A DNA stretch of 64,000 nucleotides from Thalassotalea eurytherma. GTDB taxonomy: Bacteria; Pseudomonadota; Gammaproteobacteria; Enterobacterales; Alteromonadaceae. The stretch lies in contig NZ_BSSU01000001.1 of the NCBI RefSeq assembly GCF_030161415.1, positions 186,001 to 250,000 of the forward strand, given 5' to 3'. Positions 35,588 through 44,809 of this stretch are shown one piece after another (positions within the stretch are counted from its first letter, which is position 1; each line of letters opens with the position of its first letter). Both the position numbers and the translations under genes were made by a program. Under the pieces are notes generated by a model that made no database searches, was not told the origin of the DNA, and saw only the letters and a program-made list of their open reading frames with translations.

Positions 35588-36337
35588 ATGGAATGGACGA
35601 TGATGGCAAATCTATTAAATAGTTTGGGCACTGCAATTACTCAACTGCCTTCTCATCTCATCACTCAGCTTAAAACCCATTGTTTTTTATGTGGTAATAA
35701 TTGCGCTATTACCGAAATGGTATGCGGCCACTGTTTAACTGAACTGCCATGTTGGCCAGTCGACGATTTACTTGATTCACCTCAAATAGCAAATAATATT
35801 GAACATCAATTCATTGACGAGCTTTATAGCTTTAGTGACTATCAACCGCCGTTAAGTCATTGGCTAAAATCAGTTAAATATAGCCGACAAACGAAACTGA
35901 CAAGATTACTCGCACAGTTAATAGAATCTCATTTAGCTAATCTGCCAGTAGCTACTAACCGTACTGAACAGTCAACAGTTTTCCCGGTGCTAACAGTTGT
36001 ACCTATTCATGTTAAAAAGTGGTCGCTTAGAGGGTTTAATCAGTGTCACGAAATTATTAAGCGGTGCAATGCAAAAAATCAATACAACTATGTGCCAGAT
36101 TTAATGATTCAATTACGTGATGAAACTAAACAGGCGGGTTTAAGCGGTTTTCGTCGCCGAGCAAGGCGACGAAATTTTCAAGTTAACACTACCTACCGAC
36201 TTGACGATCAGCATGTCATTCTTTTTGATGACGTATTAACCACAGGTAGTACTGTGAATAAAATAGCCAATCAGTTAAAACAAGCCGGTGCTAAACATGT
36301 TACGGTGCTAACGATTGCTGTTGCCGTTAAACGTTAG
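35588..36337 (+). CDS. ComF/GntX family phosphoribosyltransferase-like protein
   Basis: 249 residues from ATG 35588; ATG 35603 or 35606 are alternatives. An N-terminal zinc-ribbon-like CFLCGNNC...MVCGHC is followed by a double-zinc-finger/PRT domain: VVPIHVKKWSLRGFNQCHEI, RRRARRRNFQV and the PRPP-loop VILFDDVLTTGSTV. ComF proteins help single-stranded DNA cross the inner membrane during natural transformation in competent species; in others the role is unclear. It lies between bioH and, after an inserted peptidase gene, nfuA. It converges on the peptidase with a 4-bp gap. Confidence 0.9.
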   Translation: MEWTMMANLLNSLGTAITQLPSHLITQLKTHCFLCGNNCAITEMVCGHCLTELPCWPVDDLLDSPQIANNIEHQFIDELYSFSDYQPPLSHWLKSVKYSRQTKLTRLLAQLIESHLANLPVATNRTEQSTVFPVLTVVPIHVKKWSLRGFNQCHEIIKRCNAKNQYNYVPDLMIQLRDETKQAGLSGFRRRARRRNFQVNTTYRLDDQHVILFDDVLTTGSTVNKIANQLKQAGAKHVTVLTIAVAVKR

Positions 36338-36341
36338 TGAC

Positions 36342-38903
36342 TTATTCTTCCGCTTGTCTTGGTGCATTTACCGAAAATGCTTTGCTGAAAAACAAGCTAT
36401 TAGCAAGTAACTTTGCACTACCTAACCAATAACCTCTAAAGGTTAAATTATCAGTAAAACCAATCACTCTGCCTGCTCCGTAGTTATGCGCAATCATCGC
36501 CGAATTAGAAGCAATTTGATTTACTAAATTACGATCACTGTAACCACTGAGTAATGGCGTTTCAGTATAATTGACCACGCTGAGAAACGGCGCTTTTGCC
36601 TGCTTCATGATCAACGTAGAGTTTTTAAATAGTGGCAAATTTTCACTGTTGTAACCAAAGGCAAGTGGGTGGTTTAAGTCGAGTTCTCCTTGGTAAATAG
36701 CGCCGGCGATACGCTTTCTAGCGGCTAATTGTTCTTTATCACCGTAGCTTAAACCACTGCTATCAAATAATTCATCAAGTGTTTTCTTGCTAACAAAATC
36801 CGCTTTAAGCCACTCTTGCTGCGCAAGCCACTTGGCGCCACTTTTTTGCCCGATCAGGACGCCGCCTTTTTCTAACCACATGGCTAGATTATTAACAGCA
36901 CGCTCTGGAATCGCCGAATAATTGCCATTAACTAGCATGACATGGGTGTAATCTGAAAAGTTAACGCGAGCAAGTCTTTGCATCTCAACAACACTAACCG
37001 GAATGCCCATTAGCCTATCGAGATAATAAATTGCTTCGCCAGCCTCGTATTGCGATACCCCTTTACCACCAACCATCAGGACTTTTATTGGGCTAATTAC
37101 CTGCATATTTCGACTACCTAAGTCGATACCTTTTGCAGTGAGACCAGTATCTAGTGGCAAAACGTCGATGCTATTTTCTTGGCTAAACTGAGCGACAATT
37201 GACTGCCAATCAGCAACTTGCTGTACTCCTGCCGGCAAAATAATACTGCCGGTACGAAAATCTGTTTCCGTGCCGTTTACCGCGACACTAAATGGCTTAA
37301 CAGCAACGCGAGCCTGAATTCCATGAGATAACAACTGATTAAGTAATTTAGGCGCAAGAGAGTGAGCCCAATCAAACGCATAAGCATAGGCGCCGTTTTT
37401 AAACGGCGCTGTCGCCTCATTGTTAATTTGATAATTTTGTTTGGCTAACCCTAAGCCTGAAGTTTTAGATATTTTTTCAAAAGTGATGTTCATCGCAAGC
37501 GGAATTGTCCAGCCTGAAACATCATAAAAGGTATTGTCTCTGAAGTTTGTTTGCTGGTTAAACATCGCTTCAATAATACGATATTGCTCTTGTGCAAGCG
37601 GCACATAAAAGCTTTTACGGGCGTTAAATTGCTTGCCGTTAGTTTTATAATTTCGCTGCGTTTGATAAACCTTTACCTGATGTGATTGTAGCTTTTCGAT
37701 AAAGCTATTAAGACGATAATCGTCTCCCTCAACGGTAAATAGATATCCTTTAAAATTTTGATTACTCGCGAGTTTAAAGCCATCTAAATAAAACTGTTTA
37801 CGGTGTTTTTTCAGACGGTCACGGTTATGCCAAGCGCCTTCAAGGGTTGATAAAGACGTGATGACTTGGTTTGCTACGGTTTGCTCAAAAGTCAGTACAC
37901 CGTTAATTGTTTCTTGGGCATAACCACGAGAACTTGCTTGCTCAAATAAGATGCCGACACTTGCGTTAATGTCCGGGTAGGTTGAACCTTTACCATAGTA
38001 AAAATCATCGAACGACTCTTGGCTAAAATACAGCTGTTTGGTTTGATCAAGGGCGCTGGCATGATAGTTAGCTAGTTCATTGGTCAAGTTAACATTTTCT
38101 TCTGGTGTTAATGGGTGAGTACGAGAAGGGATACCCGGTTGGAAAAAGTAGGTGCTGTTAGCGCCCATCTCATGAAAATCACCAAGCACGTGAGGTGCAT
38201 ATTTGTGAAATTGCTTAATACGATTCTTTGATTCAATTTGCGACAGCAGCAACCAATCTCTATTCAAATCAAACCAGAAGTGGTTGGTGCGGCCTGTTGG
38301 CCAGTTTTGATGGTGCTCAATGTGATTAGGATCGGTATTTAACGTTGCCCCCCTAAACGTGTCTACCCAATTCACAAAACGATCCATACCATCTGGGTTG
38401 ATTGATGGCTCTAAAACAATAATCGCTTCTTTAAGTAAATTCTTTACTGCTTCGTCTTGGCTAGCTGCAAGGTGATAAGCAACAACTAGCGCTGCATTTG
38501 TCCCTGAAATTTCATCACCATGTACACTATAACCAAGCCAAATGACGAGAGGCTCATCTTTAGCAGATAAGTTGTTAGGTAATTGGCGGTTAGCCAATAA
38601 CTCATCTACCTTTGTTAAGTTTTCTGGCGCAGAGATGGTGACTAATAATTGCGGGCGTTGTTGGAAAGTTCTACCAAATTCTTCTATCGATACACGCTCA
38701 CTGGTGTCTGCTAAGTTTTCTAAATAATCAACCACTTGCCAGTGCCTTACGTGGCGTTCGCCAACTTCAAAACCCAGTGTCTGCTCAGGTTTTGGAATCG
38801 ACATATCATATTGTCCATTTGAAGGCAGATATTGCTCTACGGGTAATGCCCAGGCGCTCGCGCTAAACGCAATCAACAGTAGTAACAAACGTGATAACAA
38901 CAT
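36342..38903 (-). CDS. Secreted M14 family zinc carboxypeptidase
   Basis: 853 residues from ATG 38903, which has TAGGAG 7 nt upstream and starts a clean signal peptide (MLLSRLLLLLIAFSASAWA). An M14 domain follows: zinc motif HGDE (His128, Glu131), EPSINPDGMDRFVN, and HVLGDFHEMGANSTYFF with the third ligand histidine. The C-terminal half (about 400-853) is not a recognised catalytic domain; it includes a glutamine-amidotransferase-like or Rossmann-like stretch (YDLDRLMGIPVSVVEMQRL... MLVNGNYSAIPERAVNNLAMWLEKGG). Likely a periplasmic or extracellular peptidase for nutrient peptides. It interrupts the usual comF-nfuA adjacency. Confidence 0.87.
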   Translation of the reverse strand: MLLSRLLLLLIAFSASAWALPVEQYLPSNGQYDMSIPKPEQTLGFEVGERHVRHWQVVDYLENLADTSERVSIEEFGRTFQQRPQLLVTISAPENLTKVDELLANRQLPNNLSAKDEPLVIWLGYSVHGDEISGTNAALVVAYHLAASQDEAVKNLLKEAIIVLEPSINPDGMDRFVNWVDTFRGATLNTDPNHIEHHQNWPTGRTNHFWFDLNRDWLLLSQIESKNRIKQFHKYAPHVLGDFHEMGANSTYFFQPGIPSRTHPLTPEENVNLTNELANYHASALDQTKQLYFSQESFDDFYYGKGSTYPDINASVGILFEQASSRGYAQETINGVLTFEQTVANQVITSLSTLEGAWHNRDRLKKHRKQFYLDGFKLASNQNFKGYLFTVEGDDYRLNSFIEKLQSHQVKVYQTQRNYKTNGKQFNARKSFYVPLAQEQYRIIEAMFNQQTNFRDNTFYDVSGWTIPLAMNITFEKISKTSGLGLAKQNYQINNEATAPFKNGAYAYAFDWAHSLAPKLLNQLLSHGIQARVAVKPFSVAVNGTETDFRTGSIILPAGVQQVADWQSIVAQFSQENSIDVLPLDTGLTAKGIDLGSRNMQVISPIKVLMVGGKGVSQYEAGEAIYYLDRLMGIPVSVVEMQRLARVNFSDYTHVMLVNGNYSAIPERAVNNLAMWLEKGGVLIGQKSGAKWLAQQEWLKADFVSKKTLDELFDSSGLSYGDKEQLAARKRIAGAIYQGELDLNHPLAFGYNSENLPLFKNSTLIMKQAKAPFLSVVNYTETPLLSGYSDRNLVNQIASNSAMIAHNYGAGRVIGFTDNLTFRGYWLGSAKLLANSLFFSKAFSVNAPRQAEE

Positions 38904-39032
38904 GATATTTCTCCTAAATTCGACTGTCACAAGATACCAAACAATCAGCCCTTAAACCAGTCGGCGCTAATTTATTTACAATTGTTATTTTCAGCCACTA
39001 GTTATTGTTGTCAATGCAGAGTAAAATACCAT

Positions 39033-39053
39033 ACCTGAGTAATTTACTCAGGT
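39033..39053 (+). promoter_or_regulatory. IscR type 1-like palindrome upstream of nfuA
   Basis: ACCTGAGTAA (39033-39042) and TTACTCAGGT (39044-39053) are perfect inverted arms around a single T, flanked by AT on the left and AAT on the right. The TTTACTC(A/G)GG half matches the site IscR binds in the E. coli isc promoter as I recall it. It lies 37 bases upstream of the nfuA ATG. Control of this Fe-S carrier gene by the Fe-S sensor IscR is the natural reading; the match was made by eye. Confidence 0.65.
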
Positions 39054-39090
39054 AATAACGTCGTGTAGTTTAAACGAGAGAAAAGCTTTT

Positions 39091-39669
39091 ATGATCACCA
39101 TTTCTGACACAGCCCAAGCACACTTTGCTAAGCTTTTATCTTCACAAGCTGAAGGTACCAATATTCGAGTATTTGTTGTTAACCCTGGCACAGCAAGTGC
39201 TGAGTGTGGCGTTTCATATTGTCCGGTTGATGCGGTTGAGCCAGAAGATTTAGAATTAAAATTTGAAGCTTTTTCTGCGTTTATTGATGCTGATAGCAAG
39301 CCGTTTTTAGAAGATGCGGAAATTGATTTTACGTCTGATCAAATGGGCTCACAGTTAACGCTTAAAGCACCAAATGCTAAATTACGTAAAGTTGCTGACG
39401 ACGCACCTTTATTTGACCGTGTTGATTACTTTTTACAGGCTGAAGTAAACCCGCAACTTGCAGGTCACGGTGGTGAATGTAAGTTAATGGAAATTACCGA
39501 AGATGGTTATGCGGTGCTGCAATTTGGCGGTGGCTGTAATGGTTGTAGTCAAATTGATGTTACTGTTAAAGACGGTATTGAAAAACAGCTTACCGATATC
39601 ATGGGTGATGAAATTAAAGGTGTTCGTGATATGACTGAACATCAACGTGGTGAGCATTCTTACTACTAA
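39091..39669 (+). CDS. nfuA: NfuA, Fe-S cluster carrier protein
   Basis: 192 residues. The N-terminal degenerate A-type domain ([30 protein letters not shown]) is joined to a C-terminal Nfu domain with the cluster-binding [17 protein letters not shown] (Cys149, Cys152). NfuA receives [4Fe-4S] clusters and passes them to target enzymes, notably under oxidative stress or iron shortage. It is a single-gene unit with an IscR-like palindrome upstream and a strong terminator downstream. Its link to bioH/comF is retained, though the M14 peptidase gene lies between. Confidence 0.97.
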   Translation: MITISDTAQAHFAKLLSSQAEGTNIRVFVVNPGTASAECGVSYCPVDAVEPEDLELKFEAFSAFIDADSKPFLEDAEIDFTSDQMGSQLTLKAPNAKLRKVADDAPLFDRVDYFLQAEVNPQLAGHGGECKLMEITEDGYAVLQFGGGCNGCSQIDVTVKDGIEKQLTDIMGDEIKGVRDMTEHQRGEHSYY

Positions 39670-39690
39670 CCGATAGTCCAAGTTTCTAGA

Positions 39691-39727
39691 AAAGGGTCAA
39701 CGCTGATGAGCGCTGACCCTTTTTTTA
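39691..39727. terminator. Bidirectional terminator between nfuA and the MATE gene
   Basis: A 14-bp stem with one mismatch (39691-39704 with 39709-39722; core GGGTCA/TGACCC), a GATG loop, then a T-run on the plus strand and an A-run on the left. It lies 22 bases after the nfuA stop and overlaps the end of the MATE gene. Confidence 0.9.
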
Positions 39728-41029
39728 CATCACTTTTTTGTGGAAATGCCAGCCAAGGCTTACTCCCCTGACAACCATAAATAGTGAAAACGCCGCCCAA
39801 ATAGCGTGATTGCCAAACGATTGCAAAAAATACCAAGCAGGAAAGAAACAACCAAAGGTTGAAATGATCATGCTATTTCGCATGATATCTGCTCTCATTA
39901 AACCAACATATATTCCGTCATAAAGGTAACACCAACAGGCAAGCAATGGCAGTGCAATAATCCATGGTAGGTAAGTACTTGCTAGTGTGTTTACTGCTGG
40001 TATATCACTAATTAAATGAATAAATGATTGGCCACCCAAGGCAAAAAACACACTATAACAAACCGCAAAAAGGAAGGTCCAAAATAAAGAGGTATCAACG
40101 ATTGTTTTTAATCGCTTGTTATTGTTTGCGCCTTTAGCTTCTCCCACCATGGCTTCTGCGCCATTAGCAATGCCATCGAGACCGAAAGAAATCAGCAATA
40201 TGAAATTCATTAAAATTGCGTTACTTGCGACCACTTCGTCGCCCAGCCTAGCCCCTTGAAAGGTGATAAAAACAAAGCAAATTTCAAGACATAAGGTGCG
40301 AATTAAAATATCTCTATTTAATGCAAAGTAATGCTTAAGCTTAGTGACATTAAATAGGTGCGCTAATGCCGCTTGATAGTTTATTTTAGCGTTAACTTTT
40401 TGCTTAAAATAAATAGATATAAAAAAGAGGCCTGTAAGAAATCCAAGATATTCCGCAATTAATGTTGCCCATGCAACACCGAGTAACCCCCAATTAAAGC
40501 CAAGCACAAAGAGCAAATCGAGGATCAGGTTACACAGGTTTGTGATAATCAGTATCCACATTACCGGTTTGGCTTGTTGTTGACCTAACAGCCAGCCTAA
40601 AACAACCAAGCTACCTAATGAAGCGGGCAGGCCCCAAATACGGACATCGGTGTAGCTCCTGCCATAAAACTGAATTTCCTCAGAGCCACCAGCCAAGTAA
40701 AATGCGAGATCAAAATAGGGCGTTTGACACACTATAACCAGTAACGCGATAGCAATGGCAACAAGTAAACCTCTCACCAGTACGAGAAAACTTTGTTCTG
40801 GATCTTGTTTTCCTAAAGTTTGCGCAGATAATCCCACGGAAGACATGCGTAAAAACCCACATAACCACGTAATAAAGGTTATAATCATGGCTCCAACGGC
40901 GCTTGCTCCAAGATAATATGCGTGCGGTAAGTGACCGATGACGGCCGTATCAACTAAACCTAATAGTGGCACCGTGATATTGGAGATAATCATTGGCACG
41001 GCGAGCGCAAATAAAGGTTTATGTGCCAT
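39725..41029 (-). CDS. MATE family efflux transporter (DinF-like)
   Basis: 434 residues from ATG 41029 (MAHKPLFALAVPMIISNITV). A longer frame to 41107 would overlap the divergent deacetylase gene and has no Shine-Dalgarno, so it was rejected; 41029 lacks a clear one too. About 12 membrane segments and MATE strings are present: GLVDTAVIGHLPHAYYLGASAVG, FITWLCGFLRMSSVGLSAQTLG and ILMNFILLISFGLDGIANGAEAMVGEA. The pattern is that of the DinF subgroup, cation-driven multidrug or organic cation exporters. It is not next to lexA as dinF is in E. coli, and no SOS box was noticed upstream. Confidence 0.9.
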   Translation of the reverse strand: MAHKPLFALAVPMIISNITVPLLGLVDTAVIGHLPHAYYLGASAVGAMIITFITWLCGFLRMSSVGLSAQTLGKQDPEQSFLVLVRGLLVAIAIALLVIVCQTPYFDLAFYLAGGSEEIQFYGRSYTDVRIWGLPASLGSLVVLGWLLGQQQAKPVMWILIITNLCNLILDLLFVLGFNWGLLGVAWATLIAEYLGFLTGLFFISIYFKQKVNAKINYQAALAHLFNVTKLKHYFALNRDILIRTLCLEICFVFITFQGARLGDEVVASNAILMNFILLISFGLDGIANGAEAMVGEAKGANNNKRLKTIVDTSLFWTFLFAVCYSVFFALGGQSFIHLISDIPAVNTLASTYLPWIIALPLLACWCYLYDGIYVGLMRADIMRNSMIISTFGCFFPAWYFLQSFGNHAIWAAFSLFMVVRGVSLGWHFHKKVM

Positions 41030-41087
41030 TTGTGAGAAAGGGGTCAATCCGATACTCTTTATGTTTGTATGTTTCAGGATAAATATT

Positions 41088-42170
41088 ATGCAACGGTTAA
41101 CGACCATTCATAAATCGTTTTATACTTTTTTTCTATTCTTGTGTGTTGTGAGCTTATTGAGTATATCAAGATCTCAAGCGGCTGTGGTTTTGCAATATCA
41201 TCATGTGAGTACTGAAACACCTAAAATCACCAGTATTGCGCCTGAACAATTTACGGCGCATTTAAATTTGCTTAAAGAAAAGCAATATCAAGTCATCTCT
41301 TTGCCTGAACTCATGAACAAGGTCGCCAAAGGGCACAACGTGATTAACCATGTGGCCATCACCTTTGATGATGGCTACAAAAATTTGTTAGCACATGCGG
41401 TACCTGAGCTTGAACGATTTGGCTTTCCTTACACCATTTTTGTAAACCCTGCGGTGATTGACGAGAAAAATGCAAGCTCGTTGACTTGGCAGCAACTTAA
41501 AGCATTAACCGAACATGGTGCAACCATTGCTAACCACGGGATGACGCATGATTCGTTAGCGAGAATACCAACGGGTACTTCAATGACCCAATGGGTTGAA
41601 ATGCAAGGTAAGAAAATTGAGCAAGCCGAAGCGCGTATTAAAGAAAAAACTGAGCAAAATGTGCGTTTGTACGCATACCCCTATGGCGAATACACGCCAG
41701 AAATGCAGAGCTGGTTGAGAGAGAATAATTTTATAGCGTTTACTCAACAATCAGGTGCCGTTGGTAACTTTACCGATACCAGCATTGTACCGCGTTTTCC
41801 TGTCTCACAACCTTATGACAAGCTCTCTAGCTTATCAGATAAGCTCAATACATTAGCATTTGATCTTGAGCCTGTTGAGCAAAGTAAAGTGACGGTTGTT
41901 AACCATGGCGCTACTAATGAACTAGTGCTGAAAGTTAATAATCTAGATTTCTATCCTAAATTACTCGCTTGTTATGTGTCGGGCTTAGGCAAGCAAGAGG
42001 TTACTTGGCTGGATGAAACGACATTTAAGGTGAGTTTATCTGATGGTCTTAAACCCGGTCGTCAACGCTGTAACTGCACAGCGCCAAGTATCAGTAAACC
42101 AAGTCGTTATTATTGGTATTCAAAACCTTGGTTTGTGATGAAAGAAGATGGTCAATGGTTTCCACTGTAA
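41088..42170 (+). CDS. Exported polysaccharide deacetylase
   Basis: 360 residues from ATG 41088, which has AGGA 8 nt upstream and begins a signal peptide or anchor (SFYTFFLFLCVVSLLSISRSQ). The NodB homology domain has the metal-binding and catalytic TFDDGY, NHGMTHDS and LYAYPYGEYTPEM stretches; QYHHVS near the start is typical of the PgaB/IcaB-like group. The C-terminal 110 residues form a small extra domain that is not recognised. Likely removes acetyl groups from an extracellular or periplasmic polysaccharide. It is divergent from the MATE gene and followed by a terminator. Confidence 0.87.
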   Translation: MQRLTTIHKSFYTFFLFLCVVSLLSISRSQAAVVLQYHHVSTETPKITSIAPEQFTAHLNLLKEKQYQVISLPELMNKVAKGHNVINHVAITFDDGYKNLLAHAVPELERFGFPYTIFVNPAVIDEKNASSLTWQQLKALTEHGATIANHGMTHDSLARIPTGTSMTQWVEMQGKKIEQAEARIKEKTEQNVRLYAYPYGEYTPEMQSWLRENNFIAFTQQSGAVGNFTDTSIVPRFPVSQPYDKLSSLSDKLNTLAFDLEPVEQSKVTVVNHGATNELVLKVNNLDFYPKLLACYVSGLGKQEVTWLDETTFKVSLSDGLKPGRQRCNCTAPSISKPSRYYWYSKPWFVMKEDGQWFPL

Positions 42171-42199
42171 TTCATTAACTATTAATCACGAAACTAATG

Positions 42200-42233
42200 A
42201 AAGGTCAGCGTAATTTTTACACTGACCTTTTTC
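42200..42233 (+). terminator. Terminator between the deacetylase gene and the Sco gene
   Basis: AAAGGTCAG (42200-42208) pairs with CTGACCTTT (42222-42230), followed by TTC on the plus strand; inner GTA/TAC can extend the stem past one mismatch. It ends the deacetylase transcript and could also serve the converging cox assembly operon. Confidence 0.75.
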
Positions 42234-42235
42234 AT

Positions 42236-42862
42236 TTAATATAGACGTACGATCTTTTCAAAATCAACAAGCAAATCATCACCTTTTACAATTGGCAGTT
42301 TACCTAGCTCGTGATCGGGTTTAAAAATCGCTGCAATGTCACCGTCAGGGTTGATTAAAACAACCGAAGCACTGTGATCAACTAGGTAGTTTTCTTGCGT
42401 GGTGTCGTCATGTACCGAGTACATCAAGCCTAAATTACGTGCAAAAGGAAATAGCACATCATGGCCAGCTCTAAGGGCAAAAAACTCTTCATTAAAATAG
42501 GGAATGTACTGGTTAAGCCTTTCTTGTGTGTCTCTGTTTGGATCAACACTGACAAGTAATACTTGTGTATTGTTTGCCACTTTCTTTAGATCATCGTAAA
42601 CAAAATTAAGCTCTTGAAGTGTTGTTGGGCAGATATCAGGACACGATGTATAGCCAAAAAACACCCAAGACCACTGTTGGTTAAGTTGTTGATTAGTGAA
42701 GCTATTTCCTTGGTGATCCGTAAATTCAAAAGCCTTTACTTCTCGTGGTGACTGGTAATAAAGGCTATGCTCTGGCTCAGCCAGCATAAGCTTTTGATAG
42801 AGAAAAACACCCGAAAGCGCAGCAACTACTGCGATGATGACGGGTAATACAACTTTGTGCAT
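42236..42862 (-). CDS. Sco1/SenC copper chaperone for cytochrome oxidase
   Basis: 208 residues. One N-terminal membrane anchor (about 5-24) and a thioredoxin-fold domain facing the periplasm with the copper/thiol motif CPDIC (Cys74, Cys78) in FFGYTSCPDICPTTLQEL, plus VDHSASVVLINPDG carrying the third copper ligand histidine. Sco proteins deliver copper to or reduce the CuA site in cytochrome oxidase subunit II. It is the last gene of the minus-strand assembly run SURF1-(Sco-like)-ctaA-ctaB-Sco, 24 bases after ctaB. Confidence 0.93.
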   Translation of the reverse strand: MHKVVLPVIIAVVAALSGVFLYQKLMLAEPEHSLYYQSPREVKAFEFTDHQGNSFTNQQLNQQWSWVFFGYTSCPDICPTTLQELNFVYDDLKKVANNTQVLLVSVDPNRDTQERLNQYIPYFNEEFFALRAGHDVLFPFARNLGLMYSVHDDTTQENYLVDHSASVVLINPDGDIAAIFKPDHELGKLPIVKGDDLLVDFEKIVRLY

Positions 42863-42886
42863 ACAACAGAATCCTAAATAAGCTAC

Positions 42887-43798
42887 TTAAAGCGGTAGTA
42901 AGTAATGGTCGGCAAGTAAAACGATAAATAACAGCATCAAATGAATAATTGAGAACTTGAATGTATCCATCGCTGTATTTTCATCGGCATTGAATTTTAA
43001 CTTCCAAGCATAGGCAAAGAAAACTAAATTTAAGACGATAGCGCCAATTAGATACAGCCAGTTACTCATGCCGACTAAATAAGGGATTAAACCCACGACA
43101 AAAAGTAGCACCGTATATAGCAATATTTGTGTTTTAGTAAATGTAACGCCATGAGTTACTGGCAACATAGGGATATTTACTTTGGCATAGTCATCTTTAC
43201 GGTGAATCGCTAACGCCCAAAAGTGTGGTGGGGTCCACGTAAAGATAAGTAATACTAACAGCAACGCATTGGCATGAATTTCATTCGTCATTGCTGTCCA
43301 ACCTAGCAATGGTGGTATTGCTCCAGCTAAGCCACCTATGGTGATATTTTGCGGTGTTGCTCGCTTTAAATACATGGTGTAAATAAAGCTATAACCAACC
43401 AAACCAGATAACGTTAACCACGCCGTTAATGGATTCACTAAGCTATAAAGCATGACAAAGCCAATAAGCGCTAGCGTACTTGCAAATAAAATTGCATTAG
43501 GTTGGCTGACCTTGCCGTTTGGCAATGGGCGCTTATGTGTACGTGCCATAATAGCGTCGATACGTTCATCGACAATATGATTAATTGCGGCAGCAGCTGA
43601 CGATATAAGTCCAATGCCTAACATCGCTGGAATAAGTAGCTGCCATGGAATAATGCCCGGTGTTGATAAGCACATTCCGACAAGCGCGGTTAATACTAAT
43701 AATGCAACAACACGTGGCTTAGTTAGCTCGTAATAGTCACGCCAAGTCGCTTTATCTTGAACACTTATTGGCATCGTTAAACTGGTAGATTTAGGCAT
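42887..43798 (-). CDS. Protoheme IX farnesyltransferase (heme O synthase)
   Basis: 303 residues with about nine membrane segments. Prenyltransferase aspartate motif [49 protein letters not shown] and [23 protein letters not shown] are diagnostic of CyoE/CtaB. It adds the farnesyl tail to heme b to give heme O, which ctaA next door turns into heme A. The gene pair ctaA-ctaB inside a cox cluster indicates an aa3-type oxidase. Nine bases separate it from ctaA. Confidence 0.96.
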   Translation of the reverse strand: MPKSTSLTMPISVQDKATWRDYYELTKPRVVALLVLTALVGMCLSTPGIIPWQLLIPAMLGIGLISSAAAAINHIVDERIDAIMARTHKRPLPNGKVSQPNAILFASTLALIGFVMLYSLVNPLTAWLTLSGLVGYSFIYTMYLKRATPQNITIGGLAGAIPPLLGWTAMTNEIHANALLLVLLIFTWTPPHFWALAIHRKDDYAKVNIPMLPVTHGVTFTKTQILLYTVLLFVVGLIPYLVGMSNWLYLIGAIVLNLVFFAYAWKLKFNADENTAMDTFKFSIIHLMLLFIVLLADHYLLPL

Positions 43799-43807
43799 AA
43801 GTGCTCC

Positions 43808-44809
43808 TTAGATTTTACGCTTTAGGGTATAGGTGAGCTTGATAAGTACCATCATTAAACAAGCGGCCACGATATTGTGACTAACCGCAATAGCGAGCGG
43901 TAAAGAGAGAACAATATTGCTGACACCAAGTGCGACCTGTATCGCTAAGACAAGGGTTAACAGTACACTGGTTTGCCGGATCAGTTGGCTTTGGGAGCGC
44001 ATTAGAATACGTATTGCTAACCACAATAAGTAAGCGGCAGTAATGATTGCGCCGATTCTATGCATTACATGGATGGTCACACGTTCATAATGGTCTAAAT
44101 GCCCATACTCATAGGTATCTCGTTTGGGAGGAATTGCGTCAAATGAGTCTTCAAAGGTAAGGTTTTCAACCCATGGTTGCTGACAAATCGGTAATTCTGT
44201 ACAAACCAACGCCGCGTAATTTGACGATGTCCATCCGCCTAGTGCAATTTGTAGCGTAAGAATTAGCACCCCAATACTGGCAAATTTAGCGTACTTTTTA
44301 ACAGCGAAATCGCCTTCTGGCACCCGATAATCCGACAGCCTTAAATAAAGTAAGAACAATAAGCACAGGGTGGTAAATCCACCAAGTAAATGCCCCATTA
44401 CGACAATAGGCATCAATTTCATGGTCACGGTCCACATGCCTAAAGCGGCTTGAAACGTGACAATGCCGAGTAGGAAAAACGGCAAAAATAACGGTGTTCC
44501 AAGGTGTCTGTTACGGTATGAAATAATCGCAATTGCTAGAATCAATAAACCTAATGCACCAGCAAAGTAGCGATGAATCATTTCGTTCCACGCTTTTTGC
44601 ACTTCAACAGGTCGTTCGGGAAATGCTTGCTCGGCTTTTGCTATTTGCTCAGCCGTTTGTGGTACATCTAATTGACCATAACAACCGGGCCAATCAGGGC
44701 AACCAAGACCGGCATGTGTGAGGCGTGTATAAGCGCCAAGTGTCACAACCACGATGGCTAAAATAATTGAAATAACGACCAATACGCGTAAGTTTTTCAT
44801 GTTAGCCAA
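43808..44809 (-). CDS. ctaA: Heme A synthase (COX15/CtaA)
   Basis: 333 residues with eight membrane segments. GAYTRLTHAGLGCPDWPGCYGQ near the N-terminus, EMIHRYFAGALGLLI, GHLLGGFTTLCLL and VMHRIGAIITA carry the paired heme-ligand histidines. It oxidises the C8 methyl of heme O to the formyl group of heme A. A cysteine pair (ALVCTELPICQQPW) lies in the second loop, as in type-2 CtaA proteins. Its start overlaps the stop of the Sco-like gene by 8 bases, so translation is coupled. Confidence 0.96.
   Translation of the reverse strand: MANMKNLRVLVVISIILAIVVVTLGAYTRLTHAGLGCPDWPGCYGQLDVPQTAEQIAKAEQAFPERPVEVQKAWNEMIHRYFAGALGLLILAIAIISYRNRHLGTPLFLPFFLLGIVTFQAALGMWTVTMKLMPIVVMGHLLGGFTTLCLLFLLYLRLSDYRVPEGDFAVKKYAKFASIGVLILTLQIALGGWTSSNYAALVCTELPICQQPWVENLTFEDSFDAIPPKRDTYEYGHLDHYERVTIHVMHRIGAIITAAYLLWLAIRILMRSQSQLIRQTSVLLTLVLAIQVALGVSNIVLSLPLAIAVSHNIVAACLMMVLIKLTYTLKRKI

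Noticed and set aside
40938-41087. Longer N-terminus for the polysaccharide deacetylase
   Set aside because: It would overlap the MATE gene and hide the signal peptide; ATG 41088 has AGGA 8 nt upstream.
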